DNA from: Cyanoderma ruficeps
Lineage: Eukaryota; Chordata; Aves; Passeriformes; Timaliidae
NCBI GenBank assembly: GCA_008694505.1
Contig: VZDJ01000662.1
Coordinates: 248,001-312,000, forward strand
Reading direction: 5' to 3'
Length of the DNA: 64,000 nucleotides
The notes under the pieces are model-generated. The model did no database searches. It worked only from the letters and a program-made list of their open reading frames with translations, and was not told the DNA's origin. Shown one piece after another: positions 14,816-25,899 of the stretch (within the stretch, counting starts at the first letter, position 1; each line of letters opens with the position of its first letter). Both the position numbers and the translations under genes were made by a program.

Positions 14816-15526
14816 GATATAACCACATCAAACTATATGACAGTGTGTAAAATCTGTGCTAAATATTTCATTATTTGTTTTATTTTACTACTTGCTTATG
14901 GTTTTAATTTTATTATTGTTTTCTTTATTGGCCAGTTCAGCCATAATTTTCAGTATCACATATCCTCGGATGGAACATATATTTGCATCTGTGGTTGTTC
15001 TAGATACATGACAGGCCAAATCAGCATGCTTTGAATCCTGAAAAACATGTAAAACCCTTCTTGATGGTGATTTTTTTCTTTTTATTGATCATGCTAAAAC
15101 TACCTGGTTCCTGATACAGTAGGTGTACTGAAGGTGATTGAAGGTCTGAGAACACTGTTTCTATACTGTGTACAAAGACTTCTGAGAGGTTCAAGGTATT
15201 GGACCAAGGAGAGCATCATAATCCTAGTAATTTTTTCATTTTTGAGTCAATTTATGAACTGTAAGGCAAAACCATAAACCTGTTGATATGATAAGCAACC
15301 TGTAGTGAAAATATGAGGTTTTAGTGTATGCAGCTGAAATGGTACCCATTTTCTAACTCTTAATCTTATTAGAAAACTAAGTAAGAGAACCTGTAGTATG
15401 AGTCAATATTTTCTTCAAAATTCTAAAGAATTCTGGTTCTCTTTGTTATTTAGTTTAAATCAGTTTTAGCAAAGCTATCTAACATTTTCAAAACATCTTT
15501 CTTTTAGTAAAAGGCTTTATTTTTTC
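14816..15526. other. AT-rich non-coding spacer
   Basis: Nothing recognised between the CR1 tail and the solo LTR. The plus-strand frame reaching 15034 is composed of CR1 antisense followed by unique AT-rich sequence. Confidence 0.65.
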
Positions 15527-15531
15527 CCAGG
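15527..15531. repeat. Target-site duplication CCAGG (left copy)
   Basis: Five bases immediately before the TG terminus of the LTR at 15532. They are identical to 16181-16185. Confidence 0.85.
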
Positions 15532-16180
15532 TGTCTTCATTTAGGGCAACACTGGGAGGACACCTTTAAAGGGGTCCCTTTAGAAAGTAGATTTAGTTGG
15601 CCCCTCCTTTTACTGGTTTGGGAAAATATTTCTTTGCAGAAAAGTGGAAAAAAACCCCTGTTTATTTAACAGGTATTTACAAGCATTAAAAATGAATAAT
15701 AGTAAACAATTAAACCTCTCACTGTTCTGAAGAGATGGTAAATTCAGAAACCTTTTGTCATGGGTTGTAGCTCAGCTCACTCAATCTCTTATCAGTCACT
15801 CCTGCTCTGGAAAATGCCACGTCCTGGGCCTCAGTGGGTCACAGGTATGAGGTCAGGTGTTTATCTGGGTTTTCAGTCCAGAGCAGGGCTTGTCAGTTCC
15901 AAGAAAAAGAAAAGCCACAGTCTAGGAAATTTCTCTGCCTCAGCTAGCTAAAGACTAACTGAATGCAAAGGAGAGCCCTCTCCCTCTGTTTGTCCATGCT
16001 GCAGACAACACAGTCCATGAGAAGGATGCGGGGGACCAGGTGCAGTTTCTGAAAACAAACTGCACACTGCTTCTCCCCACCTTCGCTCTCAGAACCAGTC
16101 ATAAAGGTGCAGAACTAAACATCCAGCATAAACAGAACAGACAACTGTGGATACAAGCATCATGAAGTCACCCCAGGACA
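15532..16180 (-). mobile_element. Solo LTR of an avian endogenous retrovirus, 649 bp
   Basis: The element begins TGTCTTC and ends CCAGGACA, so it has the canonical TG...CA termini and a short inverted repeat (TGTC/GACA). It is flanked by a perfect 5-bp direct repeat CCAGG. On the minus strand the polyadenylation signal AATAAA lies at about 15665 (inside TTAAATAAACAGG), which sets the orientation. The minus-strand start, TGTCCTGGGGTGACTTCATG, is one I associate with a common songbird LTR family. No internal retroviral genes adjoin it, so the provirus has been reduced to one LTR by LTR-LTR recombination. A 5-bp duplication fits ERVL or ERVK-type integration better than the 4 bp typical of gammaretrovirus-like elements. 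The exact family name is not assigned. Confidence 0.88.
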
Positions 16181-16185
16181 CCAGG
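16181..16185. repeat. Target-site duplication CCAGG (right copy)
   Basis: Five bases directly after the CA terminus at 16180, identical to 15527-15531. Confidence 0.85.
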
Positions 16186-17543
16186 TTATATTATAGTCAT
16201 GAGATAAGTCAGTAATTGCAAAAATATTTTACCAAGCTTATCTGTGTATCAGCTAACTCATAATGCTGGAGTCTTCCCAGACTGTAGTATTGGATCAGGA
16301 CAAATGAGTAAGAGTCTAGAATCTGCAAATGACTCCTGTATTCAGATACTTTGTATTTGGAATTCTTTTTTTCGTTAGTTGGATTTTTTTTCCTATGCTT
16401 TAAACATCTATATACAATAACTACTCATTTTATGCATTCCAGTTTGGCCTATTGTGATGGCTTTCTTAGGCACACAGAGCAGCGCTATTATATGGAATGA
16501 ATGCTAATGTCCATTCTAAAGGTAATTCAAAGAATAATTAACTTCCCTGAGACACATTCTATCTTCATGCTTCTTTGGGAATTGAATTTCTAGATACATC
16601 CCTAGAAATTGTGCACATTGCATACAACTAATAAATATATGATATTTGTTCTGACTTTTTCTATGACTATATACCTATCTTTACTTAATTCCGTATTGCT
16701 GCCCTGTGCTTTCCAGAGCAGATGCTGTCAATCATTTTCCAGTAGAGGGATGAGTAGTAACATGTAGTTTATTTTAACTAGTGAATGAGCCAAGATGCCA
16801 ACAGCTGAAAAAGAAATAGTTCTGAACTCATGGTACAAACCTTCTCAATTGCAAAGCTGAGCATAAGAATAATTCTGATTTGTGTATTTGACCAGATAAT
16901 ATTAAAGCAGCTGCTTAAAATATACAAGGCAAAGAGATAAAAATTAGGGATTTAAAATTCTATTTTTGGCTTATACCAAATATTCTGAGAGAATGTTTCA
17001 TGTGCAGAAAGTCTCTATAAGCAGAGATGTGGTGTGAGTTAAAATGAGCACCATAGCATCATGATATTATCTTTGTTTTGTTTAATAATATATGATATAT
17101 ATTAATTTTCTTGTGTCTTCAGGAATTCTTCAACAATTACTGATCTTTTCAACATGAAAAACAAAAAGAGATTAAACTTTTTTATTGGGATCAGAAGGCA
17201 CAAAGAATAATTAATTTCATAATTCTTTTGCTCAACCTTATTAAGTTGGCCACTGACATTATGATTCCTGAAGGACCTATGCTTTCAAATTGCTCAAACC
17301 GTTGCTCTTGTTTCAGCCTTCCTTGGAGATGAAAAATCATGGAAGAGAAGATTGAGGTTACCACTGTGTTTTGTTGCAATATTAACTCTGAATCCTTAAA
17401 CTATTCACTTTTCTATGAAAACATCAAAACTGAATTTGGATGAAGGTGGTATAGAAAGGAAACATGCACAGTGCAATGTCAGAATCCCTGTGCTTTGCGT
17501 TATGCAAGTTTCTATATGTGTGAAGGCTTGGACAGAATCTGAA

Positions 17544-17562
17544 TTTTTTTTTTTTTTTTTTT
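17544..17562. repeat. Poly-T tract (19 T) beside an ambiguous base and TG/AT repeat
   Basis: A run of 19 T is followed by GTNTGTGTACATATATATAT. The N at 17565 shows that the assembly could not resolve the base next to the homopolymer, so the run length is unreliable. Confidence 0.85.
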
Positions 17563-17963
17563 GTNTGTGTACATATATATATTTATAACTGTGTAAGTAT
17601 ATCTGGGACTGAGAAGTTGTTAGGGGAATGGTCAAGACTGACCAATATCAGGCCAGTATCAATCCTGATCACTACATATATAAAATAGTAATCTCTTAAG
17701 AATTTTCTACTGAATTATATTGTGCAGATGTAATGCCACAGATCTAATATGAGTCATCTCAGAGGACAGGTTATGGTCCCTGAAATTTCATAGCCATGAA
17801 CATCACAATTATAAGGTCTGAGTGCTCTTCAACAAGGGGAGCAGGATCAGGAATTTTTCAATGTTTTTCCTATCTCTGTGTGGATGTTTTATTCTCTTTT
17901 ACCTCTTTCCTAAAGAAAAAAGAAAATGTTATCTTCTTCTTCATCAGGAGATTTAAATCTACA

Positions 17964-17983
17964 ACTAAGACGAACGTCTTAGT
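17964..17983. repeat. Perfect 9-bp inverted repeat with 2-nt spacer
   Basis: ACTAAGACG, spacer AA, then CGTCTTAGT. The arms are perfectly complementary and contain two CpG dinucleotides in a CpG-poor region. No gene or repeat boundary adjoins it. Confidence 0.85.
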
Positions 17984-18855
17984 GGACAGTCTGAGAAGCC
18001 ATATTCTTATGGTTCAATGTTTTTCTAGTTCACCTGAATAATTTTTTTATACAAAATGAAACTTATTTAATTGAAAACAGTAGAAATATTCCACAAAATG
18101 TGTCACAGTTCTTTGGCAAGGAGGTGGTAAAACTGAATTTTGTCACTTCAATGTGACATCGACCTGGGCATTTTGACCACAGTCTGTCCAAACAGAATGA
18201 TTGTACTGAGTGTTTATTTTCTTTAATGATTTTGTATAATTCAATACCTAGTTCAATTCAAAACAGTGAGCCTCAAAGATATGTGAAGGTAAATATTTCC
18301 ACAGAAAGTGGACATTTCAGGTGTGGTTACAATAGTGAAGCAAGATTAATGAATCCAAGTCTACCACAGACAAAATTGGTATGTATCAGGGAGCAAGGTG
18401 AAAACAGAAGCATCCATAGACTATTTTTTACCAAATCTAATTTTATTAAACTTGTTTGGCCTATTTAATCTGAATTTGCAAATATGGTTTTAGAGAATGT
18501 GAAAATGCATATTTAGAGGAGTGTTAATTGTCCATTTACTGAGAAAAAAATGTTAGCTTTTTTTATTAAATATACAGCATCTTTATAAATAAATTATAAA
18601 TAAAAGTTGCTTACCAATAACCTTAGCACATTTAGGAGTCTCTACTAATCAAAATTATTACTTTATTGGAATTTTTATTTTCTTTACAGCGTGGCAGTTA
18701 AAGCAAATTCTATTGTGCATGTAAAATGGAATTCAAGATCATTTGGTTAAATGTCCAAACCCAATAAAATGACACAAAACTAGCTTAATGAACCTTTTAA
18801 AGTTTCTGAAAAACAACCCAAACAGCTAAGCCACTGAACTAAGTAGTAAATGAGG

Positions 18856-18883
18856 TAATATCAGAAAACATTTTCTGATATTA
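18856..18883. repeat. Perfect 13-bp inverted repeat with 2-nt spacer
   Basis: TAATATCAGAAAA, spacer CA, then TTTTCTGATATTA. It is the longest compact, non-monotonous palindrome I noticed in the window. With a 2-nt loop it would act as a DNA palindrome rather than as a normal RNA hairpin. It has no recognisable mobile-element context. Confidence 0.9.
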
Positions 18884-21800
18884 TTTATATACTTTGACTA
18901 ATAGTTTTTTTACTAGGGCATTTTGTGGTGCTATTGATTGCGGAAGGAATTTTTATAAGTAATTCAATCTAGATTTTCTCTGCTATGCAGCCTTAATTTT
19001 GCTTGCAGCTAATGGAAAAGCTTATATAGAGCCAACTTCCTGAAGAAGAACATTTAATTCTGAAAGGTTCTGGAAGGAAAAGTGTCAATGAGTTCTATGC
19101 AGCATTCTGTCATCATAAAAATAATCAGATGGTAGCAGGAATAATCTTTAAAATATATTCTGTAAGTATCTGAAGCTGATGATACCTTTTCCTGTATTTG
19201 CCAAGTATTGTCTTAGCATTTTTGATTTCTGTAAGTATTATAGTCAATGGAATTATGAAATTATATTTGCCAAAACATTTTGCATGTGTTAAACTTCAAA
19301 ATTTTGAAGAGCAACTGTGACAAAAACTCCTGGTTTTCCAATTACTATTTCACTACTTCATTTTTAGGGAGAATTAGCTTTCTTTTTCTTTTCTTGTCTC
19401 TCCTTAATGATGACATCTGAGTCATGTCCTCATCTTACCACCTTCACTATTTCCTAAAATGATAATATATTTGGCCTAAGAATACATTTACTTCATAATG
19501 GAGGAGAAAAGAAGACAAAATCTAGCTAATGGAAATATTTTGGCTTTCTTTTGGGTTTCGCTTTTTTGTGTTATTTTAATATTTTTGGTCTTTACCTTAT
19601 CTAAACTTTAAAATGTTTATTTCCAGTATTGCTGTTTTGTAAAGAGTACGTGTCCTTCAAACTTAAAATAGTGTATTATATCATGTTGGCATATTATTTG
19701 TGATGCAATTTAATAAATATCTTAGTAATTCATTGTCTGCAAAATGAGGACTGATAAAAGGTAACTGGAATCGCTATAAAACTTCTCTCACCTGGAAGTG
19801 TGATTACAATGTAAACCAGGTAAAAATTTTTGAAACTTTAGCAATGACGAATTCTTACTTCTCACTATTATTATCTTTTAACACCTTTTCTGACACTTGG
19901 AATGTTTTCTCAATAATACAAAAATGGTCTGATGGGGGAAAAAAAGCTGTGTGCAGTCTTCACAGCTGGTGCAATGTATCGTTGTGCCTTGTTGTCATCT
20001 GCCCACACTTAATTAATACGCATCTGGTTCATTCTTGTTTTCACACAAGACACAAAATAAAATAAGTTTGATTTTTTTAGATCTGTGACAAGATGCTTCC
20101 TCTCTCACTTCAAAAATTATTACTGTGAATATTAAAAAAACCCACACTGAAATGTAGAGCTGTGTTCAAGAAATAATGGTTCCATGGTATAAATATATAA
20201 ACATATCAGCTGTGTTAACAGAAAATTCTGCTGTTATGGAAGGTACTTTATGATGTTCTAGCAAATAAAAAACCCAAACATATTATCTCAATAACTATTT
20301 TAACATTTGTTATGTTTATAATTAAATTTATTTCTCTTCAGAAGCAAGGAAGATGTGTGTATATTTTGATTTCTGGTCAGTGAGGAGCATGGAATCTGAC
20401 ACAATGGATTTATATCTAAGCTAATGGCTAGTAACTTGCTCTATTTCTGCATTTATCTTCTCAATAGGTGGGTGGATACAAGCAAAAAAAATAAATTTTA
20501 TAACGTTTATTTAGGAAAATGCTAAGTTATCTCTACATGACCCTGGTGGCTACACAGGTACATATGATAGACTATTTCTTATCATTTTGTTGAAGCTTTA
20601 TAGCAAGAATGCTTATTCCATACTGTATAGCTTTCATCCACAGGTATATAGTACTTTCCAGCACTAGTTCAGTCTTGATAGCTCTGTGTCATTAATTTCA
20701 ATTTATGTGTTGCCAACAATCATGATGTTGAGTAGCAAAAAACATTTTATTGTGTTTCTCATGGTTTCCCCCAGAAGTCACAGATTTTGTCATATAAAGA
20801 ATTGTCTAGTAACTGAGTTTTTTACCACCCTAGCATTAATCCAGTTATTTAATTAAAGGTGGAAGTATAACATGTTAATGCTTAAAAATATATTTTTAGT
20901 ATTATTGAAAGCTTGACCTTTAGAAATATGCGTGGTGTTTTTTGATGTGCTTTTTGCTGTTGTTGGGCTTTTTGTTTGGTTGGGTTTGAATAATAATATC
21001 AGGACAAGATTATATACGTACTTTTTTTCTGAGATTTATAAAATCAGTTTGAAGTGACAATGAATATTTGAGAGAGTATTTATTTCAAAATTAGAAGAAT
21101 ATTTTTTTCAAAATGCCACAGAACTTGATCTGTGTGATGATTGTATTTCTTGATCTTTCCTATGTCACAGAGGAGTTACCAAAACCATTTCATTACTATA
21201 CCAGGAGCATAGTTCTTTCTTCTGGTGTCATTGCTAGGAATTTATCATCAATTCAGTAGTTATCAAAACCAATCTATACATGCTGCATTTTATTAGGGAA
21301 AATTAGAATAATTATTTTCATAATGTGTATAACAAGTAGTTGGGGAACAGTGAGCTCGAACCTAAAAAAGCTGTCTTTCCTAGATTTAAAAGTAATTGAA
21401 GTTTGCATCTAGTTCATAAATTTGGGTATTGTGAAATTAGGAATGAAAAGAAGAGAAAAAAATATTTGTTTTCTCCTTCAATAAATTGTGTCTGCGTGTA
21501 AAAAAGTGTGTCTGCAAGAACCACATATTGCCCAGCTCATTCCATAACAGCAAGGACAAAATCATTCGGGGTATTGTTCGTTCCTGCTCTGTTATAAGGA
21601 AATGTTTTGCTTAGGTACAAGCAGGCTTTTTTTTCTGACTCAGATGAGAAGATAATAAACGTGGTATGGATGTTAGCAATTCCTTAAAGTTGACAACTGA
21701 GAGAGAAAGGATACCTCTGATACCTGAGCATGTTTTCGAAAATGTCCACCAAACTTCAACACACATGCTAAGCTTCCAAGATGTAACACTCAATCTTGCT

Positions 21801-23810
21801 GTTTACATACCCATAGGAAAAAAGCTAAAATCACATGGAGAGTTCAAAATTGTCTAGTGGGACAAATACAAGTGCCAAATTGTATAATGCTGTGTTGTGC
21901 CAAAAGCATACAGAGAGACACTACCTGAGTACTAACCATCCAAAATAAAAATGAACATAAAAGCACTAAGTGAAAAAGTTAGGAGAAACATAAAGGACTT
22001 TTTTTTTTTTTTAATGTATTTTCATTTTCATCATGGTCTGCCATTGAGATAAAATATATTTACTGCTAAGGAAGGCAAGGAGAGTGTGAACTATGAAACA
22101 GATGAGAGGCTACAAAATCAAAGCATCACAAATCAAAGAGCTGACAAATAGCAAGCAGCTTCCCCTGAGAGCAAGAATTACGATTGAGTTCAGTTTGTAT
22201 AATCTTCGGTACAGAAAGCTGTTGTGCTTGGGAAAAAGGTGAATATTTCTCTAAAAGATTTCTTTTCTTTTTTTCAGAAATGGTGGGAATTGGTTTCATC
22301 TTTATGCTGATTTCTTTAGATGTGAAGGGAATAAAATTGACAGGACTTTTTGCCCTCCTTAAGGCTTTTGAACAAGTACGAACCACTCCATAGCAAGTTG
22401 AATACATATAATGCAAAAAAAATCCTGAAGAATCTGAGTGCACGTCCTGTCAAATTAATACTTTGCTGTGTAAAAATTTCCAGTTGTAGACGTTTACTTA
22501 TTAAAATTTAATAAAGTTTCCATGTCTAAATAAATAACCCATATAAAAAACTAACCCCTCCATAAGTTATATTCACAAAGCTACATGAGCATACTATTTT
22601 TAATGCTGTAGATTTTATATTTTATTTGGAAGTTAAGGTGGTGTATTAAGAAAGCTATCCATATAATGGATTTGAAATGGTATTCATTCAATACTTCAGT
22701 ATTTCTCTTGAGAACTATTATATAGTAGTAGCTTGTGGTATACATAATTATGGGCAGCATTTAGCTTTTAATGATTGAAACCCAGACTGTTACTGAGATG
22801 TGAGCAGGTATTAAAGTCCACTAAAGATATCCCAATACCTATTAGTTAAGACTACACTCTCAACTAAAACAAAAAAAGGCTCTTGTATGAGTGTCCTGTC
22901 AGCTCCTCTGGACCACATGATCTGGAATTTTTATGTAATCCTGTAGCAATCTTATGTATTTAAGTGTACTAAGTCAATCAATTTCATTCACCCAACATGG
23001 GTTCAAGTCCCTCAGGGTTTGTGGGCTTCTTCTTGCAATCTCCTGCCTTTGTTTTCCAGTTAAACTTCATTTGTCTGTCTTAGACAAGACAATTATATTC
23101 CACATTAGGTTGCATTCTGCTACTTTCTTTGGTACCTCTGTATCTCTTCAGTCTTAGAATACTTTGCCATTTCTTTTTCCAAATTAAAATAGTTCCCTGA
23201 AGTTAGGAAAATCACCCACTAACAATGTTAACCAGCTTTATGCTTTATTTCATTTCTCTCTTAGTATGAACAAGAAAATGTCCCCCAAAATTGCTGGACT
23301 TTGGCCCCTTATTTTTAAGTATTTTTCATGTCCATTTCTTCCATAGTGTTTCTGGGGAACTTGGATTTTGGTAAAAAAGTATGTAATAAGTGCACGTGTA
23401 TTGCTTTCTTACAATGTTTTGGCAAGGGTTTAGAATAACACTCATTCTGGTTTAAACTTAGAAAACAAAGATTCTGTTTGATAAAGACAGTTTGATGATT
23501 TACTAAAAGAAAATATGTGTAATTTTCCAGTTTTGATATATAGGAATCCTAGTATTTTGTTGAGATTTGACTATTATGTTCTGCACTAGAATGCATAGAA
23601 ACACGTGGAAACGGTTTCTGATCTTCATGTAGAATGAAATTCATTAATATTAATTTATTAGAAAAATAATGTATAGTCTTTTCTCATTTCTTTGTGTCTG
23701 TATTATACTCCAAAATACCTTCTTCAGAAGATTTTGAAAAGTATTTAAATTAAAGGGAATTTCATTTAATATTCTCCTTTCTTAATTATTTCAGATGAGA
23801 CTTTAAAATC

Positions 23811-23831
23811 ATAATTTATATTATAAATTAT
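23811..23831. repeat. AT-only palindrome, 10-bp arms
   Basis: ATAATTTATA, a single T, then TATAAATTAT. It consists only of A and T, so chance formation in this background is plausible. Confidence 0.8.
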
Positions 23832-24225
23832 ATGTTCAAAAATAACTGTTTTTCAGTAGTTGACTGGTCTTAATTTTCTCTGTCTTAAAGTAGCTGATAA
23901 ATAAGTTATTTTTATGCTAAAAAATCCTGTCCAGTTGCAAATCTTCTTCCTGACAGATTTACTGAGTTACTATATTTGTATTACTTACAAACAAGTATTG
24001 ATCTCTCAGATTTCCAGTCATACTACTTTTTAAAATTATCTTAATTTAACACCTGACTATTGAGAAGTTCTGTGACAGGTGAGGGTGAAGGAATAGAAGA
24101 GGAGGAAAGCATGAGTATGACTTGCTAGGAATGCTGCACATACAGGCATAAAAATGTATATGATTGTATGATTAGATGTATAAAGATATAATCACATATA
24201 AAATCAGTGATTATGTGTGTACGTA

Positions 24226-24257
24226 CATATGTGGCATATGTGGCATATGTGGCATAT
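24226..24257. repeat. 9-bp tandem repeat, 3.6 copies
   Basis: The unit CATATGTGG is repeated three times without error and then partly a fourth time, followed by TATATA. It is preceded by TGTGTGTACGTA. The absence of errors suggests recent expansion or array homogenisation. Confidence 0.9.
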
Positions 24258-24487
24258 ATATAATAACAAACATCAAATTGATTTGACTTCTTGCATTATC
24301 ACTGGAATGTAATTTAACATTATTCATCTCAGTATTAGCTTAGTCTAGGTTATTTGTAATCAGAAATTAAGTAGTTTCACAAGCCCAGCCCTTCTTCCTT
24401 TGCAAATCAAGTCAATAGTTCAATCTATGAAATGTATTCCTTTTGTTTTACTAGAGAATTACAATTAGTTTTGTGGTTCGTTCCAGC

Positions 24488-24492
24488 ATGAA
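24488..24492. repeat. Target-site duplication ATGAA (left copy)
   Basis: Five bases directly before the TG terminus at 24493, matching 25895-25899 exactly. Confidence 0.88.
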
Positions 24493-25894
24493 TGTCATGG
24501 GTTGACGCTGGACAAATGCCAGTGCACCCATGAGTGTATAGTTTTTTTAATAAGCTACTGTGAGATGTGGTCAAGAACAGAGCAGAGCAGGCCTATCACT
24601 TGAAACAGGAAGAAAACATTTATTAACCTACATAACAACAACAATAGACAATACATAACAACAGACAATAGACACAGAAAGAAAACCCAATCACCCAAAG
24701 GCAGACAAGAAAATCTCCCAGAACACTTTTCCTCCTCCCCCCAATTTCCATCCTTTACATGCTCAACAGTTGACACCAGCACATACCTTCATATCTACTT
24801 GCTTAAACCTTCCACAACCCTGGGTTCCCAATCCAAGTCATTATCCTTTAAAAACACAATCCTCAATCCATCCAGAGAGAGAGAGGAGTCTCTCTCGCAC
24901 CACAGACGCCCCACAGGAAACACAGGTCCATCCTCCCATGCTCCCACATCACCCATGGCACCACTCGAAGAACTCCACCACGGTGACACCCTCCTTCCAT
25001 GTCCGGTGCTCTCACCACTGTCCATGGAACAACTAGATAGGGCTCTTTTAAGGATGTTTGGCCCAGTACCAAAAACCAGCTATCTTCTCCTATTGGGACA
25101 TAGCAGTCCCCCCAAATTTACCCCTGGGGCCAAGGGTCTCAAAAACAGGCCACAAAGTCTTAGGCTTTGAACCAAACAGCATCCACCCAATTCAGTCTCA
25201 TTTATATTTAGGAGAGTCAGGGTTTGTCTATGGCTAAATTATGCAAGAAAGGTCCAGCACAAAGCCACTCCTCTTCATCTCTCGCAATTGAGGGTGTTCT
25301 TTTTATCTTCCTTTATCATCCTGGTCCCAGGCTGCTCTCTTTCTTCTATAACCACCAGCCATGAGGAATGAAGTGCATTGGAAAAGTTCTCCTCTGCCTT
25401 AGAAAGAGTTAAAAGCTTCTGCCTTCCAGCAAGGCCACAGGCTCAGGCAGTCCGAAACTCTCACACACCGCTCGCAGCTCGGCACCTTCTTCCCTGGGGG
25501 AAAGAGAGACAGGCCGGGGCGGGGGGGGGGAACGACAGGGACGGGGGACGGAAGGCACCTCCGAAGTTCTCCACTCCTCCATCCTAAATAGGGCTGACCC
25601 AGCTCCCGTCCCGTTCTCCCTCTTTTCCCCCGCCCTGGGGCCTGGGCCTACCTGGCTCCCCTCCCCCCGCCCAGCCTGCCACACTGAGCGGGGGAAGAGG
25701 AGTATGCTCCTCTGCTGAAAGCAGAACCCGGAAAGAGGGAGTATGTCCGGGAGTCCTTGCTTTTAACCCCCTGTGTCCTCAGAGGCGTGTCCAACCTCTC
25801 AATGGCCACCAAAAGTGCCAACATCCAAACCTGGTCACTGATTGGTTTGACCTCGCCTTCCTGAAAAAAACTCATTTCCCCTCAAACCACGACA
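24493..25894 (-). mobile_element. Solo LTR, 1402 bp, large avian ERV family with CpG-rich core
   Basis: The termini are TGTCATGGG and CCACGACA, giving a near-perfect terminal inverted repeat (TGTCATGG/TGTCGTGG). A perfect ATGAA direct repeat flanks the element. On the minus strand it starts TGTCGTGGTTTGAGGGGAAA. A CCAAT box follows at 25838-25845 (antisense ATTGG), then ACGCCTCTG and a TTAAAA promoter-like box at about 25766. A GC- and CpG-rich core occupies about 25420-25720. The polyadenylation signal sits in GTTAATAAATG at about 24620. No internal gene adjoins it, so it is a solo LTR. The frames inside it (for example 24799-25170 plus, 25409-25684 minus) are by-products of GC-rich non-coding sequence. 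Intact termini and target duplication suggest it is younger than the CR1 copies. The unique 1.4-kb length matches the LTR at 43613-45040. Confidence 0.9.
25420..25720. promoter_or_regulatory. CpG-rich core of the 1.4-kb LTR
   Basis: This is one of only two CpG-dense stretches in the window, with many CG dinucleotides and long G or C runs (for example G10 at 25521-25530). It lies just downstream of the inferred minus-strand TTAAAA box at about 25766, where the 5' part of the retroviral transcript would begin. Transcription is inferred from position only. Confidence 0.5.
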
Positions 25895-25899
25895 ATGAA
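25895..25899. repeat. Target-site duplication ATGAA (right copy)
   Basis: Five bases directly after the CA terminus at 25894, identical to 24488-24492. Confidence 0.88.

Larger units (their letters stand above)
16186..24487. other. AT-rich non-coding DNA, no gene recognised
   Basis: No frame exceeds about 105 codons and none looks like a known protein. Contents noted separately are a poly-T tract with an ambiguous base (17565), two compact palindromes (17964-17983 and 18856-18883), an AT palindrome at 23811-23831 and a 9-bp tandem repeat at 24226-24257. A poly-T/A run at about 22000-22012 and a T/G-rich tract near 20930-20985 are minor simple sequence. Confidence 0.7.

Noticed and set aside
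14702..15034. 110-codon plus-strand frame
   Set aside because: The first third is antisense CR1 3' end and the rest is unique AT-rich sequence.
22126..22443. 105-codon minus-strand frame
   Set aside because: No recognisable motif. It is overlapped by a plus frame of 69 codons, and no repeat or gene context supports it.
22990..23012. tRNA T-arm-like GGTTCAAGTCC
   Set aside because: The stem does not pair beyond three bases, and no acceptor stem, D arm or anticodon arm can be placed upstream.
24799..25170. 123-codon plus-strand frame and overlapping minus frames
   Set aside because: They lie entirely inside the 1.4-kb LTR and reflect GC-rich non-coding LTR sequence, with open frames on both strands.
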